Source of the DNA: Sipunculus nudus
Lineage: Eukaryota > Annelida > Sipuncula > Golfingiida > Sipunculidae
Reading direction: 5' to 3'
Length of the DNA: 64,000 bases
Assembly (NCBI GenBank): GCA_026874595.1
Contig: CM049316.1
Location: 66,131,176 to 66,195,175, forward strand
Part shown: in pieces, positions 22,370-34,209 of the stretch
Layout of the letters: every line of letters begins with the position of its first letter
How positions within the stretch are numbered: the stretch's first letter is position 1
Position numbers and translations under genes: made by a program
The notes under the pieces: model-generated
What the model was told of the DNA's origin: nothing
The model's database searches: none
Seen by the model: only the letters and a program-made list of their open reading frames with translations

Positions 22370-22842
22370 TGATGTAGTCGAGTCCACACAATCCGAGTCT
22401 GAGTGGAGGCCACACGAGACCAAGACAGAATCCTCGAGGGCCGATTCCAGGTCCACTTTCTTCGAGTCTAATTCATTAATAGGAACCCGAGTCCAAATCC
22501 CAGTCCGATTCCGAAACAAAAATTCTTAAAAAGCAAATTAAAATGGAAATTAAATGTTATCATGTACATTTGTAAGTTATTTAAAAAATGCTTTCACTAT
22601 AATGCTCAATTACATTTAGCTCACGATGCAGAGCTTGGTATATATAATGATTTTATTATGTTATATCATGTGACTGGTCTGAACGTGTATATAACATAAG
22701 TCTTTATAAAGTGACAGAGTTTTCTTTTATTGGACTCAAATTGGACTCGGTCCTTGCCTTATAGTCCGAGTACAAATCCGAGTCCAGAAGTCCCAAATCT
22801 AAGTCCGAGTCCCATCAAAATTGGACTTGAGTCCTACATCAA
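22367..22842. mobile_element. GGACTCG-iteron DNA transposon, copy 3
   Basis: The left terminus TAGTGATGTAGTCGAGTCC is matched by the inverse on the right (GGACTTGAGTCCTACATCA). Subterminal zones 22380-22510 and 22735-22830 hold repeated CGAGTCC / GGACTCG iterons. This is the best-preserved of the three copies in the window. No coding sequence. Confidence 0.75.
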
Positions 22843-22844
22843 TG

Positions 22845-23485
22845 AAATATATATAATCAAACTCTGTATATGTTTTTTTTCCTTGTCTACAAACTCGCAA
22901 AACAAAATATCATAACTGGACAAAGCATTATTGAAACAGAATGCACAAAATCGACATTGGATAGGGCCTAAAGGTCACAGTTAATTTTTTTGAGGTCATG
23001 AAATATGTAAATCATCAGAAAAAGTTAGTCGGTCTTTTAATATATTTAGTATGTAGTTTTCTCATGGTCTATTGATGTGAAGTATCAAAGTGGGTTTATA
23101 GGGAAGTCGTATCGTAAATGCTTATACTAACAAATATAATTGCTCTAAAATATTATACGATGAGTCGATGATGTAGCAGCGGTACGAGGGGGAGCTACAT
23201 AATATAGCTCGAAATTCAATTTAATTTGTACCTTGGAATTTTGAAATATGGAAAATTTGTCATGTGGTGCAAAGTACATCGGTGATTTGCAGATTTCTGT
23301 ACTACACAAGATTAAGAGGGAACAAACCTATAAAGGTTCGCCAATCAGTCCACAGCAAAGAACCCTGCGGGGTTTTCAGAATAACCTGAAATGGAACCTT
23401 ATGATTTTCACTGCTTGAAGATTCTTTGGAAGTTCCAAACGGAACTATGCATTATAGCTAGGTTCTTGTTATAAACTTTAGAACT
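22845..23485. other. Unassigned
   Basis: No feature recognised in this AT-rich stretch. Confidence 0.35.
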
Positions 23486-23495
23486 TCTCCACTGA

Positions 23496-23926
23496 TACGC
23501 TCCCGAGGCAGCGGAAATCTTGCGCTTTTAAAGAAGCTACTGATTTTATGATGCACTTAAACACCAGGTGGTGCACATGACCTGTCTCCTGAAAAAAAAC
23601 TGCTGATGTGACTAGCAGCCAATCAAATGCAAGTCAACAAACGCTCGACAGGCATCAGGCTCCACCCAGAAACCCCGTGTGGGGCAATTCTCTCTGAGCC
23701 TGAGGCCTGTTCAAATGTTTGCCGGGCGATGAGCTGTCACTCAAAACGAAATGAACAACATAGGCTTCGTGTATTCCTCGTTTGGCTGGTAAACCGTTTT
23801 GTTTTCCAGCACAGGGTCTCATCTGATTGGACCAAAATACAGTGCTCCCCTCTGGTGAAGAGGATACAAACAGCGCTTACGATATAGGTAGTAGGCCTAT
23901 GGGTAATGCGCTGTGTTAAGAGCGTA
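23496..23926 (+). mobile_element. Short MULE-like element with 9-bp target duplication, copy 1
   Basis: The 431-bp element is flanked by CTCCACTGA (23487-23495) and CCCCACTGA (23927-23935), an 8-of-9 match. The termini are TACGCTCCCGAGGCAGCG and the inverse of TACGCTCTTAACACAGCG, about 18 bp with several mismatches. A longer homologous copy lies on the opposite strand at 50797-51495 with its own perfect 9-bp duplication. Target duplications of 9 bp are typical of Mutator-like elements; without a transposase the assignment stays tentative. Open frames at 23627-23994 are shadows. Confidence 0.75.
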
Positions 23927-24029
23927 CCCCACTGAGTCAAGTCTGAATAATCGCTAAGAATTCTTCTAGAACTCTTTTTCTCTGTGTAATGCAAGTCAGT
24001 ACTACCGTAGCACGCTAAAATAAATCTCT

Positions 24030-24115
24030 CTATCTCTCTGCTATCTGTCTTCTCTGTCTGTCCGTCCGTCTGTCTATCTGTCTGTCTGCCTCTCTGTCTC
24101 TTTCTCTCCCTCTAT
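24030..24115. repeat. (TCTG/TCTC)n-rich simple repeat
   Basis: The sequence is a run of imperfect CTGT, CCGT and CTCT tetranucleotides. The same kind of tract marks the 5' part of pearl/HINE-like elements at 28200 and 62465, but here the adjoining element sequence is not recognised. Confidence 0.8.
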
Positions 24116-24363
24116 GATGCCAATAAGTCATAAAATGCTCTTCAAGTAAGAAACCAGAGGTCGTGTAAGGAAAGTGGTCGTTAGGTTGGGCTTTACTTTT
24201 TATATCATCCTTCTGACCAGCCACGTTAAAGAAATCCAAAATGAGACAGTTTTATTACTGCAAAGCTTTCTTGTTCTCATTTTATCACTATATTTTAAAG
24301 CTATATAGGCCCACAGGTTTATATGCATGACATCATATGAAGACATTAAGGGCAAAGTATGTC

Positions 24364-24926
24364 CAGGGGCGTAGCCAGGGTGATGCCGCAGGTGGCCGTG
24401 CCCCCTTCCCCCTATCCGACATTGCATGTAATATTAAAAATACATTTATAGACTCTAGGGAAATAATTGTTGAAAAAATAGAACATGAAAATATCAGTCA
24501 AGTTTCATAACACTTTCACCTGCAACATTTTATATACAGAGATCTACCCCTATAGGAATTATTTTTGAATCGGTCATAACAAAACTATGAAACTGGAGAT
24601 AAGCCATTTTGCATTCCAGACTAATGACCAATGAGGTGATTGTTATTACAGACTTTTTTTCATCCATCCTCAGTTTTCACATATACTATTACACCTGGTT
24701 TTTGTTTTCATTAAAATAAAAATTTAAAACAATATTGGAATTCTATACTGCATCTTGGTAGAATTTAAAATTTTCTTGGATTTCAAGTCTCGACTGTCTC
24801 ACACATTCATACCATTTGTGTGTGTGATGGTATGTGTATGTGTGTATGTATAAAGGCGTGTGGACCTTTTGCCAACCAGGTATGTATGCATCCATCCCCC
24901 TTAAGTTAATCCTGGCTACGCCACTG
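24364..24926. mobile_element. Non-autonomous hAT-like element (CAGGGGCGTAGCCAGG ends)
   Basis: The left end CAGGGGCGTAGCCAGG is matched by the right end CCTGGCTACGCCACTG. The flanks share GTATG in the expected place, suggesting a degraded 8-bp duplication. Interior open frames lack transposase motifs. A related end fragment occurs near 7740. Confidence 0.6.
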
Positions 24927-25359
24927 GTATGGTATATACCTGTGAAATGTGTGAATGCAAAGGAAATGGCACGTGATCAACAGGAAATACGGGGTGTGGT
25001 AGGTAATGGTCCCTGAAGAATTCTTTCTCCTTTGGCAGAGTCGATGAAGGTCCCAAGCGGAGTCGATATATAGGCCTTGACGTCAATTACAATCTAAGTC
25101 TTGAGCATGCCTTTGATCTTAAATCCCGCCGATGACTTTTAGGATATTATTTGTTTTTGTTTTTGCATAGTACATTTTGGAGTGAAGAGTACCCATTTGT
25201 ATAACAATTTATTGTACGACACATTAATATGTAGCGAATGTCGTCAGAAGACGGACTGGAATTTATTTCAAAGCAAGTGACCCTTTGTCATGGAGCTGGG
25301 AACTGGGTTCTGGATTAACCACTTATAACATTAGTGTTATAACACTATCATGAGAAAAT

Positions 25360-25470
25360 GTTTGGGGGGGGGGGGGGTAAATGTGGTGTACCCCTTTACA
25401 AGGGCAAACGTGTGTATGCGTGTGTGTGTGTGGGGGGGGGGGGTCCCCGCTCCCCCCCCCACCTCCAACA
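25360..25470. repeat. Clustered G and C runs (quadruplex-prone)
   Basis: G14 near 25364-25377 is followed by (TG)n and G13 at about 25431-25443, and then by a C9 run at about 25453. This layout could form G-quadruplex or hairpin structures and is prone to length error in sequencing. Confidence 0.8.
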
Positions 25471-25479
25471 CATATACAC

Positions 25480-26370
25480 ATTGCGAACGAAAATCACTAC
25501 CTATAAATTGGATCTAGCTCACAAGGGTTCCCTTTAGTAATCTGGTCTGTTCTCCGTAAGAACTGCCTTATTTAAGGGCTACGACAGGGTTTTGTGAAAT
25601 AGCCTTCTATTGAATGAAACATGCTTTCTCACATAAATCCTGATATACACCAAAACAATACCTGGTAGGTAATGTGAAAAAAAACAATATACGGTGGTTG
25701 CCTTTTTGTTCCCAAGGGTGTTATATTCTCGCTATTTGCAAAAGGAGATTATCGCGAAAATAAACATTCATAAACAATAGGCTCATTAACGAAGGCAAAT
25801 CGAAAGATATAAGATCTTGCATTTTTCAAAGACTGCTATGTTATATATGATATCTGATCTTTAAAAGTGATCTGTCATTAATAAACAATTCAACTCTTCC
25901 GATGTTCAATTGTCCAATTATTAAGATTCTGCGCAAGTATTATTTTATATAATTAATTCATATAATAATGGTTTATTTTGTGTATATTTTTTTCAAGAAT
26001 GAAACCCTCGAGAAACACTGAAGCTATGACGATCGCAAAATATAACCCCGCGAATATGAAGACATCAACAGTGTACTGTTCGAGAACCGGGGAATTCACC
26101 ATGACATGTTGAGACCAAGAACAAAGAACTACAATGTAGATAGACACCTAAACAATACCTGGCAGGCATGTGAGTAAAACAAAGAGGAGGGGTTCCGGAC
26201 CCCCTGGACATCCCGTCTCCATCCGCTGTTTAAAATGGTCACAGGGGCAAAACCGAGTTCAAATTAAAAAAAAAAATCTTTAAACACTTTGCGTGGGGAC
26301 TCTTTGTGTAATTATGTGAGAGAAATATAATCCCTTTGGTTAGCCCTTTTTAAGTGAAATTGTAATAATA
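25480..26370. other. Unassigned
   Basis: No gene or identifiable element. The open frame at 25953-26147 has no support. Confidence 0.35.
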
Positions 26371-26374
26371 ATGA

Positions 26375-26960
26375 GTATAATACGGGTAGTCGACAAGCGA
26401 CTACGTGTATCCGCCAAAATCAGAGTAGGACGGGTGAAGTGAGGCATGGTTTGAGTAGCAAGGGGAAACAGAATGAGATTTGTTACATTTTAGCATGGAT
26501 GTCTGCCACGTAAACATGATTGTAGGTGGTGCAACCTGTTATTTGAAAGAGAAACTGTCCAATATGTATACACATGCAAAATTTCAGGTGGATAAGTAAA
26601 ACCACTGCCGAGATATGAGTGATTTTATCCCACAGCAGACAAACGGATGGATGCTGTGCAAAATGCAGGTGGCGCCACGAGTTTTGTGTGTGATAAAGAA
26701 CTATGTGAAATCTAAATACATGTAAAAGATACGTCAAACCAGGCTAGAGATATTAGCATGGATATCTGCAGTATGAACGTGAATGTAGGTGGCGCCACCT
26801 GTCATAAAATCAAGAAAGTCATCAAGGATGTATACGCATGCCAAATTTCAGGTGAATAAGTCAAACCACTGCCGAGATATTTTAACCCAAGGCAGACGAA
26901 CAGATGGATGCTGTGCAAAAATGGTTGCAGGTGGCGCCATGAGTTTTGTGATTGCTATTT
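26375..26960 (-). repeat. Inverted copy of the 1-1465 rolling-circle-like element
   Basis: Read on the minus strand, this matches the right part of the element at the window start. It shows the same terminal hairpin (26386-26404), the same unique 3' segment with 'tgaggcatg' and 'aaggggaaa' blocks, and then the tandem core. Palindrome sites begin near 26525, 26668, 26788 and 26930, giving alternating steps of 143, 120 and 142. The alternating spacing seen at the window start is therefore a family property and not a local accident. Confidence 0.8.
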
Positions 26961-27090
26961 TCTCGTCTCAAAACACAAATTTGTGTGAACAAGACTGCAT
27001 GTGTTTTTTTTCAGCTGCAATCTGTAGGTGCTCTGTGTATACCAAAAAAAAATAAACAGTCATCATTAGTTGTAGACCAATCATATCCCT

Positions 27091-27778
27091 TAGTGGCGGA
27101 TCCAGAAATTCGAGAACGGGGGTGCGGGCTAATACTTGGTTGGTTCACGATTGTTGAGAATAAAGAATATTTAAGTTCTTAAATTGTGCATATTTTTTGT
27201 TTTGTATATATATATATTATAAATATATAACAATATATATATGTTATTATTACTCCGTAATCTATTTTCAGCCAATGAAAATAAGAAATATTTGTTTTTA
27301 GTTTCACCCATACGAATAAAATCTAGAGCCATGTTATTAAAAGGAACACGGGGGAGGGTATGGGAGGGGGTGCCCCCCTCCTATACTGAGAAATTTTAAA
27401 ATATGCAATGTAATGAGGACATTTTGAGTTCCTCAACTACTATTCTCTTGAATATCTTTGCATTACGTTGTCAAACTAAGGGGCTCATTGTTATTTCCCC
27501 GCAGAGTGTAATGACGAAAAGACCGCCTCTCCTTGTATAGTAGTTTTTGGAAGCTATCTTAATTAATGGACAATTGATAATGGATCATAGACCTGTTCAT
27601 TAATATTAACAAGTAAGAAAGTAATAAACTGTAGGTAACTAAGTTATTCAATTGCTAGGGAATAAAAAATATATAAAAAAATTAAATTTAGATACGAATA
27701 ACTGGGAAAATAAATATATAACATGAGATATGTTACAGGTTATCGAAAGGGGGGGGGGGCAGTCTAGATCCGTCACTG
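27091..27778. mobile_element. Candidate DNA transposon with (C/T)AGTGRCGGATC ends
   Basis: The left end TAGTGGCGGATCCAG and the inverted right end CAGTGACGGATCTAG agree over 15 bp with few mismatches. Flanks do not show a convincing duplication. Related single ends occur near 8517 and 10226. The interior is AT-rich and non-coding. Confidence 0.45.
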
Positions 27779-27789
27779 CCCCTCTTACC

Positions 27790-28050
27790 TTAGTTGATCC
27801 ACTGTGGCAACTTAATGCCTCCGCCGGGGGGGGGGGGGGTATGCGTTCATTCCCGTTCGTGTGTGTTTGTGAGTGTGTGTTTATTCACATTATAACTCAC
27901 GAATCCTGAACAGAATCACATTAAATTTTCAGGGCATTTCAGGAATTGATCAAAGAATAATCGTTTAGCATTTGGTGTTGATCCAGCATCTTCTCCGGAT
28001 TCTGGAGCCTCATCAAGGAATATTCACAAATGTGCGGTCACTAATGCACG
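27790..28050 (+). repeat. Dispersed repeat, inverted copy at about 43990-44330
   Basis: The sequence runs from a G-run, through GTGTGTTTGTGAGTG and ATAACTCAC..AATC, to AAGGAATATTCACAAATG. The same order is present on the opposite strand at 44330-43990. This resembles the microsatellite-plus-core layout of pearl/HINE elements. Confidence 0.55.
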
Positions 28051-28155
28051 ACTGAACCTGAGAATATGTGCCAAAAAGGAAACGCCGCGCATTGTGGCCT
28101 GGCCACCTGTTCAGATCACGGTCGAGTGACCGTGTCCAGTGTGTTCGCAGAGCGG

Positions 28156-28765
28156 TTTTTAGCTCAGCTGACTGAAAGTCATATTAGCAAAAGCGATCAC
28201 TCTTTGTCCGTCGTCTAGCTGTCCGTCTAGCTGTCGTGCCGTCTGTCCGTCCGTTAACAGGGTACATAACAATTGGATCTAGAATCTTCAAACTTGACAT
28301 CCAGGGAAGTCCATGAAAAACTCCTCGGAAATCTGAAATTAGGTGTCTATTAACCACATCCTTCGAGCTATGGGGCTCAGAAATAACCCCCCCCCCCCCC
28401 CCCCGAATAATTGAAAGTTTGATATAATGCTCCAGTATGTAAACAACTAAAGCATTGATCACCATGATTTTTTGCATGCATATTGATCACGCAGTGTTTC
28501 ATCAGTTCCTGTGGAGTGATGGCGCAAACTGTTTTTTTTCGATTTTTTACACATTTTTTTCTCTATTTTTGAGACCTTCAAAGATGCGGTCGACCGTTAA
28601 AAGCGCACAAATCGTGACTATTGGACCTAGAATCTTCTAACTTGACATCCAGGGAAGTCCATGAAAAATCTCCTTGGAAACATGAAATTAGGTCTCTGTT
28701 ACCCATATACTTCGAGTTATGGGGCTCAGAAGTACCCCACCAGAATAATTGAAAATTGATACAAA
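28156..28765 (+). repeat. Pearl/HINE-like element: 5' hairpin, CCGT tract and two core units
   Basis: It starts AGCTCAGCTGACTGAAAGTC, then an imperfect (GTCC/GTCT)n tract, then two copies of a core unit. Core landmarks are CTAGAATCTTC, TTGACATCCAGGGAAG, AAATTAGGT and GCTATGGGGCTCAG. The complete version of the family is at 62417-64000. A C run at about 28387-28403 interrupts the first unit. Confidence 0.75.
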
Positions 28766-28769
28766 AGCT

Positions 28770-29300
28770 TAAGTGCACCTTACCTAAATGAACCTGAAAT
28801 AAATTTCATTAACGTGTCACATGGACGGTTATGGTACATGGTAAGCCTTGAGACATTTTTATCAATGTATCCTGCAACATTTTGAGCACTATGGAAATGT
28901 ACACTGAGCCTTTATGTATACACTTGCCTGTGTTCTGCACGGATTGTGTGACCCTTTCCACCACTGAATAACGATGTCCCTCGCCAGGGATTAAGAAGTT
29001 GACCCTACCTCACAATGGAAAAGAAAACCTTGAAATGAAAAACATTAAAAGAATCCAGATTCCTACACAAGGTTTTATCAAATCCCTTCATAAATTGTCA
29101 ATAAATTCGCGAACAGAAACCCAAAGAACTTAACACCTTGCAACCTGACAGGTGCATTATTATGCTTCGGATGGGGGGGGGGGTCTCTTACTGATCCACA
29201 CTGCCGTGACACCGCGACATCTGGCGAGAGAGGATGAAACGAATATTACAAAATTGTAAAATGTTTGGTAAAAGTGAGGGGGAAAGTGTTCTGAATTGAC
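28770..29300. other. Unassigned
   Basis: No feature except a G10 run near 29173. Confidence 0.35.
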
Positions 29301-29304
29301 CTTT

Positions 29305-29785
29305 CAATGAACTCTATGTGACCTTAATCGCACTTTATTCATGAATAACCATAAGCATGGGACTAACGAGCAACCGATTAGGTGACCGTTGGCACTGTAA
29401 ACCGTCAATCATCTGACAAGCACAAAATTTGCATAATTTGACAGAGCTCTGCCAAACAGAACACGTTAGTCCGTACCAGTACCCATGTAGGCATGTTTTC
29501 CGAGATATTTTTTTATATACAAAGGCGACAGTATGAAAAGTTCTAGGCTATAGGTTGCAGGAGCCATTCCTCTGACTACCAAGTGAATAATGTCTAACTT
29601 GCACGTAATTATTATAAGACAAATTATCCAAAATATGGCAAGACAGTTCACAATGACTACGATATATCCATCAAAGGAGATTAGCGATTCCTGTTGATGA
29701 AGTCAGTCAATGCGACGTCATACGTCGACTTTTGTTACGTCATGATTATATTGTAAACAGCTCTCACAACCATGGCATTATTATA
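29305..29785. repeat. About 480-bp dispersed repeat, inverted copy at 52868-53348
   Basis: Landmarks match in inverse order between the two copies: CTATGTGACCTTAAT, a TTATTCATGAAT block, TTTGCATAATTTG, AAAAGTTCTAGGC, GACGTCATACGTCGAC and CTCTCACAACCATGG. The boundaries are approximate and I see no convincing inverted termini or target duplication. No protein is encoded. Confidence 0.6.
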
Positions 29786-29976
29786 ATAATGAGGTTAAAA
29801 TGGAGGAGCATATGGGCTCTAGTGGATTCTATTGCCAGTGGTATATCAAAAGATGATAGGCTTAAGGCCTTTAGAGGCCATGTAATGTACTCAAATTTTG
29901 GGGTGAAATTCTGTATTTATTCTAAAGAGAGAGTCCCTAATTTTTTCCTAACCCTTGAGGGTTCAATTGCGTATTA

Positions 29977-29979
<3 letters not shown>

Positions 29980-30029
<50 letters not shown>

Positions 30030-30118
30030 GTGTGTGTGTGTGTCTGTATATATATATATATATATATATATTAATTAGAGATGTGTGTAAAGCCCCCCCC
30101 CCCCCCCCGACCCCATTT
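29980..30118. repeat. Compound (TC)(TA)(GT)(TA) microsatellite followed by a C run
   Basis: Dinucleotide tracts change type four times and are followed by a C16 run at about 30093-30108. The overlapping 132-codon open frame is largely made of these repeats. Confidence 0.93.
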
Positions 30119-30535
30119 AGTGCCCCCTAAAGGGATTTCTGTCAGCGTACGGCTCTGTACAATTATATTTACAGGAGAGCTAAAAGAGTACACTGTGTTT
30201 CATGTCAAGCTTATAAGCCTTGTAAAGGAGTAGCCACCTTTAATACGTTCGCTTTGAATGCAACCATAAAAATAAACGAAGTTACACCAAATCTGATTTT
30301 TATTTTCTTTCTTCAAGGTGCACTTTTGTGCTGCATATGAAATGATCGAGAAATCATGTGAATATATAACAGTGACATATACAAACATTTCAGGATTCGT
30401 ACAATCTTACATTCTTAAATACCATCATGTGTGTCAAAGTATTAATGATGATACACCATCAAATATGATTATTACAGATAATTCGATATGATGATGCCTA
30501 CGACGACTACCGCTGAATGTTTCTTTTATCAGGAA

Positions 30536-30611
<76 letters not shown>
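30536..30611. repeat. (TA)n microsatellite
   Basis: About 37 TA units. Tyr-Ile open frames on both strands are artefacts. Confidence 0.97.
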
Positions 30612-30613
<2 letters not shown>

Positions 30614-31164
30614 TGGAAAGCACTCGCAAAGCACACATCTCCGCCACAGAGTACCCTCGATCTCCTGGTAAATACATTCCATGCACTCATCCACACACTT
30701 GTTTTCCATCAATAAAAATATGATAAATTATCTATATTTTAATTTACACAGATCAATCCTCTAAAAGCTCTAGGCGCAATATACTCACTAATAAATCTTT
30801 TCCTTAAATAAGATATACAAATGCTGATAATTGCACCTATTTCTTTGTCTATTGCAGAACTACAATTTTCATAACGCCGATGAGTATTACCAGCTAAAAA
30901 TATTTAAAAAAAATACATACAGTCTGGTCATATCAACCAACGTGTGACCAACAGCTCTATTTTTTAAATATCTTTGGATATCTGTATTTCTACTTGACCT
31001 TTATAAATATATTCTCAAATCTCCATCTGCCAATGATTCGATTCAGGAGAAAGTACATGTATTCATTTAAAAAGAGCGTGCACACATTCAAATTCATACT
31101 TGCCTTCCATGCCAAATCCAAGACATTTTTATTGTATCACTTTTTAGAATTTGACACCTCTGAG

Positions 31165-31300
31165 TATTGGCGACGGACCACCTGGAAAAAAGCCCATCCA
31201 TGCAAAAGCCCCTCCGACAGAAGCCCACCTTGACAAAAACCGTGTGAGCTTTTGTCCGAGGAGCATTTGTCCAGGTGGGTTTTTGTGGTTCCACGACAAA
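31165..31300. repeat. Inverted repeat built of GGACAAA(A/T)GCCC-type motifs
   Basis: The left side CCACCTGGAAAAAAGCCC and the right side (inverse CCACCTGGACAAATGC) face each other. Between them are further ACA/AAAGCCC motifs. It could be a very short MITE. Open frames on both strands (31094-31385) are shadows of it. Confidence 0.5.
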
Positions 31301-31379
31301 GGGACCCGCATGTTATACATAAATGTTGTCTATGATTACATGCCCGGAAAATTACAGATCCGTATATTAAAACGTTAAT

Positions 31380-33770
31380 ATTCAAATGCCCTGAGCATTT
31401 TACAATACAGAGTGGAAAATTTCAACATCTAGAGTTAATATATAATGCTTGCTAATATATTTACATAATTTTGCGAGATTTCAAAATATCGATCTCATAA
31501 ATATAAGAAATATATAACCACACCAAATCAAGCAGAGTTCATGAAATGTTTTTAAAGAATATGGCTAACAATACAAAGCCTCCATTTTATAAAACTCCAC
31601 TTTATACATATAAATTTAGGTATGACATGGCGGCGACAAAAAAAAAATATAACTTGTGCCCTTTTTTGACTACAGTACTGAAAACATTGTGCTCAAGCCA
31701 CTCTGCATAGTTATATCCGACGTCGGTAGGTGGCACTGCATACTGGATAACACACAAATCCCCTATATGCATATCAAGTACATGTACAACAAAGTGTCTT
31801 AATTATGTTTTTATGTACAATGTTTTTATGCTGAAGAACATAGTTCAATCGTTGCCTTGGGTTATAATAAAACGGTTCACCTATTTCTTTCTAGCGCACA
31901 GTTTTTTTCTCTATTTTCAGCACAAATTTGATAATTCTACCATGGAATTCCATGGAACACCCTGTATACAAGACCTGTGATAATTTCATCTTTGGTGAGA
32001 GAAAACATGAGAGTGGTTTAGGCATTGTATTATTAAAGAGGGGCCATCATGTAAAAAGGAACTAGAAAAAAATAAAAGGCCTTTGGTTAGAAATACAATA
32101 CTCCATTAAAAACAATATTCCCAGGAATGTTCGAAGAATATCACTCTTATTCACAATTAATTGGAAACACATTCAAATATCAACATACAGAGTAAACATG
32201 CACCAATTCATGTGCATACACAAGTGTCCAATAGCAAATAAAAATATGCAGCGAATCTCTCAAGTGCCAAAAGTTTCCCTTAGTAAGTCAACTTCACCAA
32301 AGCAGTAAATATCACAATAATAAAAATGCATTTACATGTAATACCCAACATCCTGTTTCCATCACAATATGAAATACCAGTACTTAACAAAGTGAAATGT
32401 AAATAACAATTTTTAAAAATACTTAAAATCAATGGAATGTTATCATTGAATGTGGAAGGCAAAGTGAGAAACAAAAACAGAGTGATCCCCTTACTTGGTG
32501 ACAATGGATACCTCTGATTAGCTATCAAACAACACTGCTGTCTTTAGGTCAAATTTCAGCCATGCTGTTTCCAGCATTTACCAACAAATGTCCCCTCAAT
32601 ATTAAGAGTATAAATTTCATCATAACTGTCATGAACATATATCTTACTCGAAGAGTTTCAAAACTGATTCCTGGAATATCACAGTCATTGCCCTGGATAC
32701 CAGCTAGGGAGCAGTTGCCTACACTCTTTTAACACCAGATGGCACCACATATTCTAATTCTTTCTAACATGTTTGGTTCACATATTGTGTTGATGAGAAC
32801 CTATAAAGGTATCTATAGTATGCAAAATGGACTGCACTAACAACACTTTAAAGGTAATTTGTTAAACTTTCATGTTAATGCCAAAACCTTTTTAAAAGGA
32901 GCTCCATTTTGGTCCTGAACTGTTCTGGTCAGGAAAATAATTGCCTATCTTTCATTATATGGTTTTCAACACCAATAAATATAAAAAAAGGGAAAATACT
33001 TAATATGAAACAAAAGTGGTCCAACATAAAGAATCCACCTATCCACCACATATAAAGAACACAACCAGTTCATGGAGGGAATCACATATGCTACATTTTC
33101 CTCAATGTTTCTATCTCATTAATGTTTTGATAAGAATCTTCAGGAGTATGTAGTTTGAGAAATGCATCCCTAAATTTAATGTTTAAAGAAAAATGAGGTA
33201 AACTTACATGGTATCCAAACAGAAGCTCCTAACATAGTAACAACATTTTCGAAGGATCTTCAATCATTTTGTTAGGAATTCCTCTGCTCAGGAAAACAAA
33301 GCCTAGCTTTTATTTTGTCATTTTAACCATCATTAAACATTCAAAAGAGAAAATTTAACTTATGAGACATAAGTGGTCTACCATATGTGATGAGTATAAT
33401 TTTCAAAAGGTAAAATACAGTACAACTCCTGTATTATGGTCACCACTGACACTGGACAAAAGTGTACACATCTGATAATCTGTCAACAACCTGCTCAGCA
33501 GTGTAAGCATGCCTCCTTTCAAAACTATCAATAAGGAATAATTGTTTGTATAAATCACACAAGCTTTCAACAGCTCATAATTGTTATGACACATTGGTGT
33601 GTAAGTGATTATAAAAGATTATAAATCCCATAAACCCTGCATAGCTATCAGCCAGATTAAACATAAATGCAATGTATCAAGAATAACAGCAAGGTAATAT
33701 CATCCCTGCACAGGCACATGTACAGATAACAATCGCATAGCCCAAAGAACAAAAGGTAAGATAAAGAGTA
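31380..33770. other. AT-rich region, no feature recognised
   Basis: A TACAGTACAACTCC segment at 33413 resembles a single pogo/Tigger end but has no partner in place. No gene, RNA or array is visible. The sequence is notably free of the tandem arrays that dominate both window ends. Confidence 0.35.
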
Positions 33771-33774
33771 ACAG

Positions 33775-34200
33775 CAGGGGTGGATTTAGAGGGGGCACAC
33801 AACCTCAATTTTGATCAAAATGGTCTCAGAAAAATTAAATAAAACCTCACCTTATGACCTCAGTTCAGCGACCAACTCAAACTAACAACCACTTGTTCAT
33901 GGTCCTGATTATTTTTTGCTCTTTAAATCAGACCTCGCTTAGAAAACTGCTTCGAAAATGTGACCACTTTATCAAGGTCCCATTAGTGGTCATAATTTTA
34001 AGGTTTTACTGTATAATGATATAAAGCTTAGTATCGAAAAGTGCTCTCCTTATTTTGCATCTGGTGCTGATTTCTCCCTATACATTTGCATGTGTGAGTT
34101 ATGGGTTAAGTCTACTAGCAAGCCAACCTTACTAGTTAACCTGTGCTGAGGTGTAAGCCCCCCTTTTCTAAAAAACTGTTTCCACCCCTGAACAACAAGG
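33775..34200. mobile_element. hAT-like element (CAGGGGTGGA ends) containing a Tigger MITE
   Basis: The left end CAGGGGTGGATTTAG is matched on the right by the inverse of CAGGGGTGGAAACAG. Flanking octamers AGTAACAG and AACAACAA match at five of eight positions, so the target duplication is degraded. A pogo/Tigger-type MITE sits inside at 33834-34011, which makes the outer element the older of the two. Confidence 0.55.
33834..34011. mobile_element. pogo/Tigger-type MITE, copy B (nested)
   Basis: The right terminus TTTTACTG is followed by TA. The left terminus has lost its CAGT but keeps AAAACCTCACCTTATGACC. The inverse of the right half, with TTATGACCACTAATGGGACC, matches the layout of copies at 20874 and 57715. 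Confidence 0.6.
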
Positions 34201-34209
34201 TACTAATTT

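Noticed and set aside
21782-22529. Long Tyr-Ile repeat open frames
   Set aside because: They are translations of (TA)n microsatellites and adjoining transposon DNA.
24030-24115. CRISPR-like or satellite array
   Set aside because: The tetranucleotide runs have no spacer structure; it is simple sequence.
33413-34011. A single 600-bp Tigger-like element from TACAGTACAACTCC to the right end at 34011
   Set aside because: The hAT-like left end at 33775 falls between them, and a shorter partner at 33834 gives the same length as the other MITE copies.
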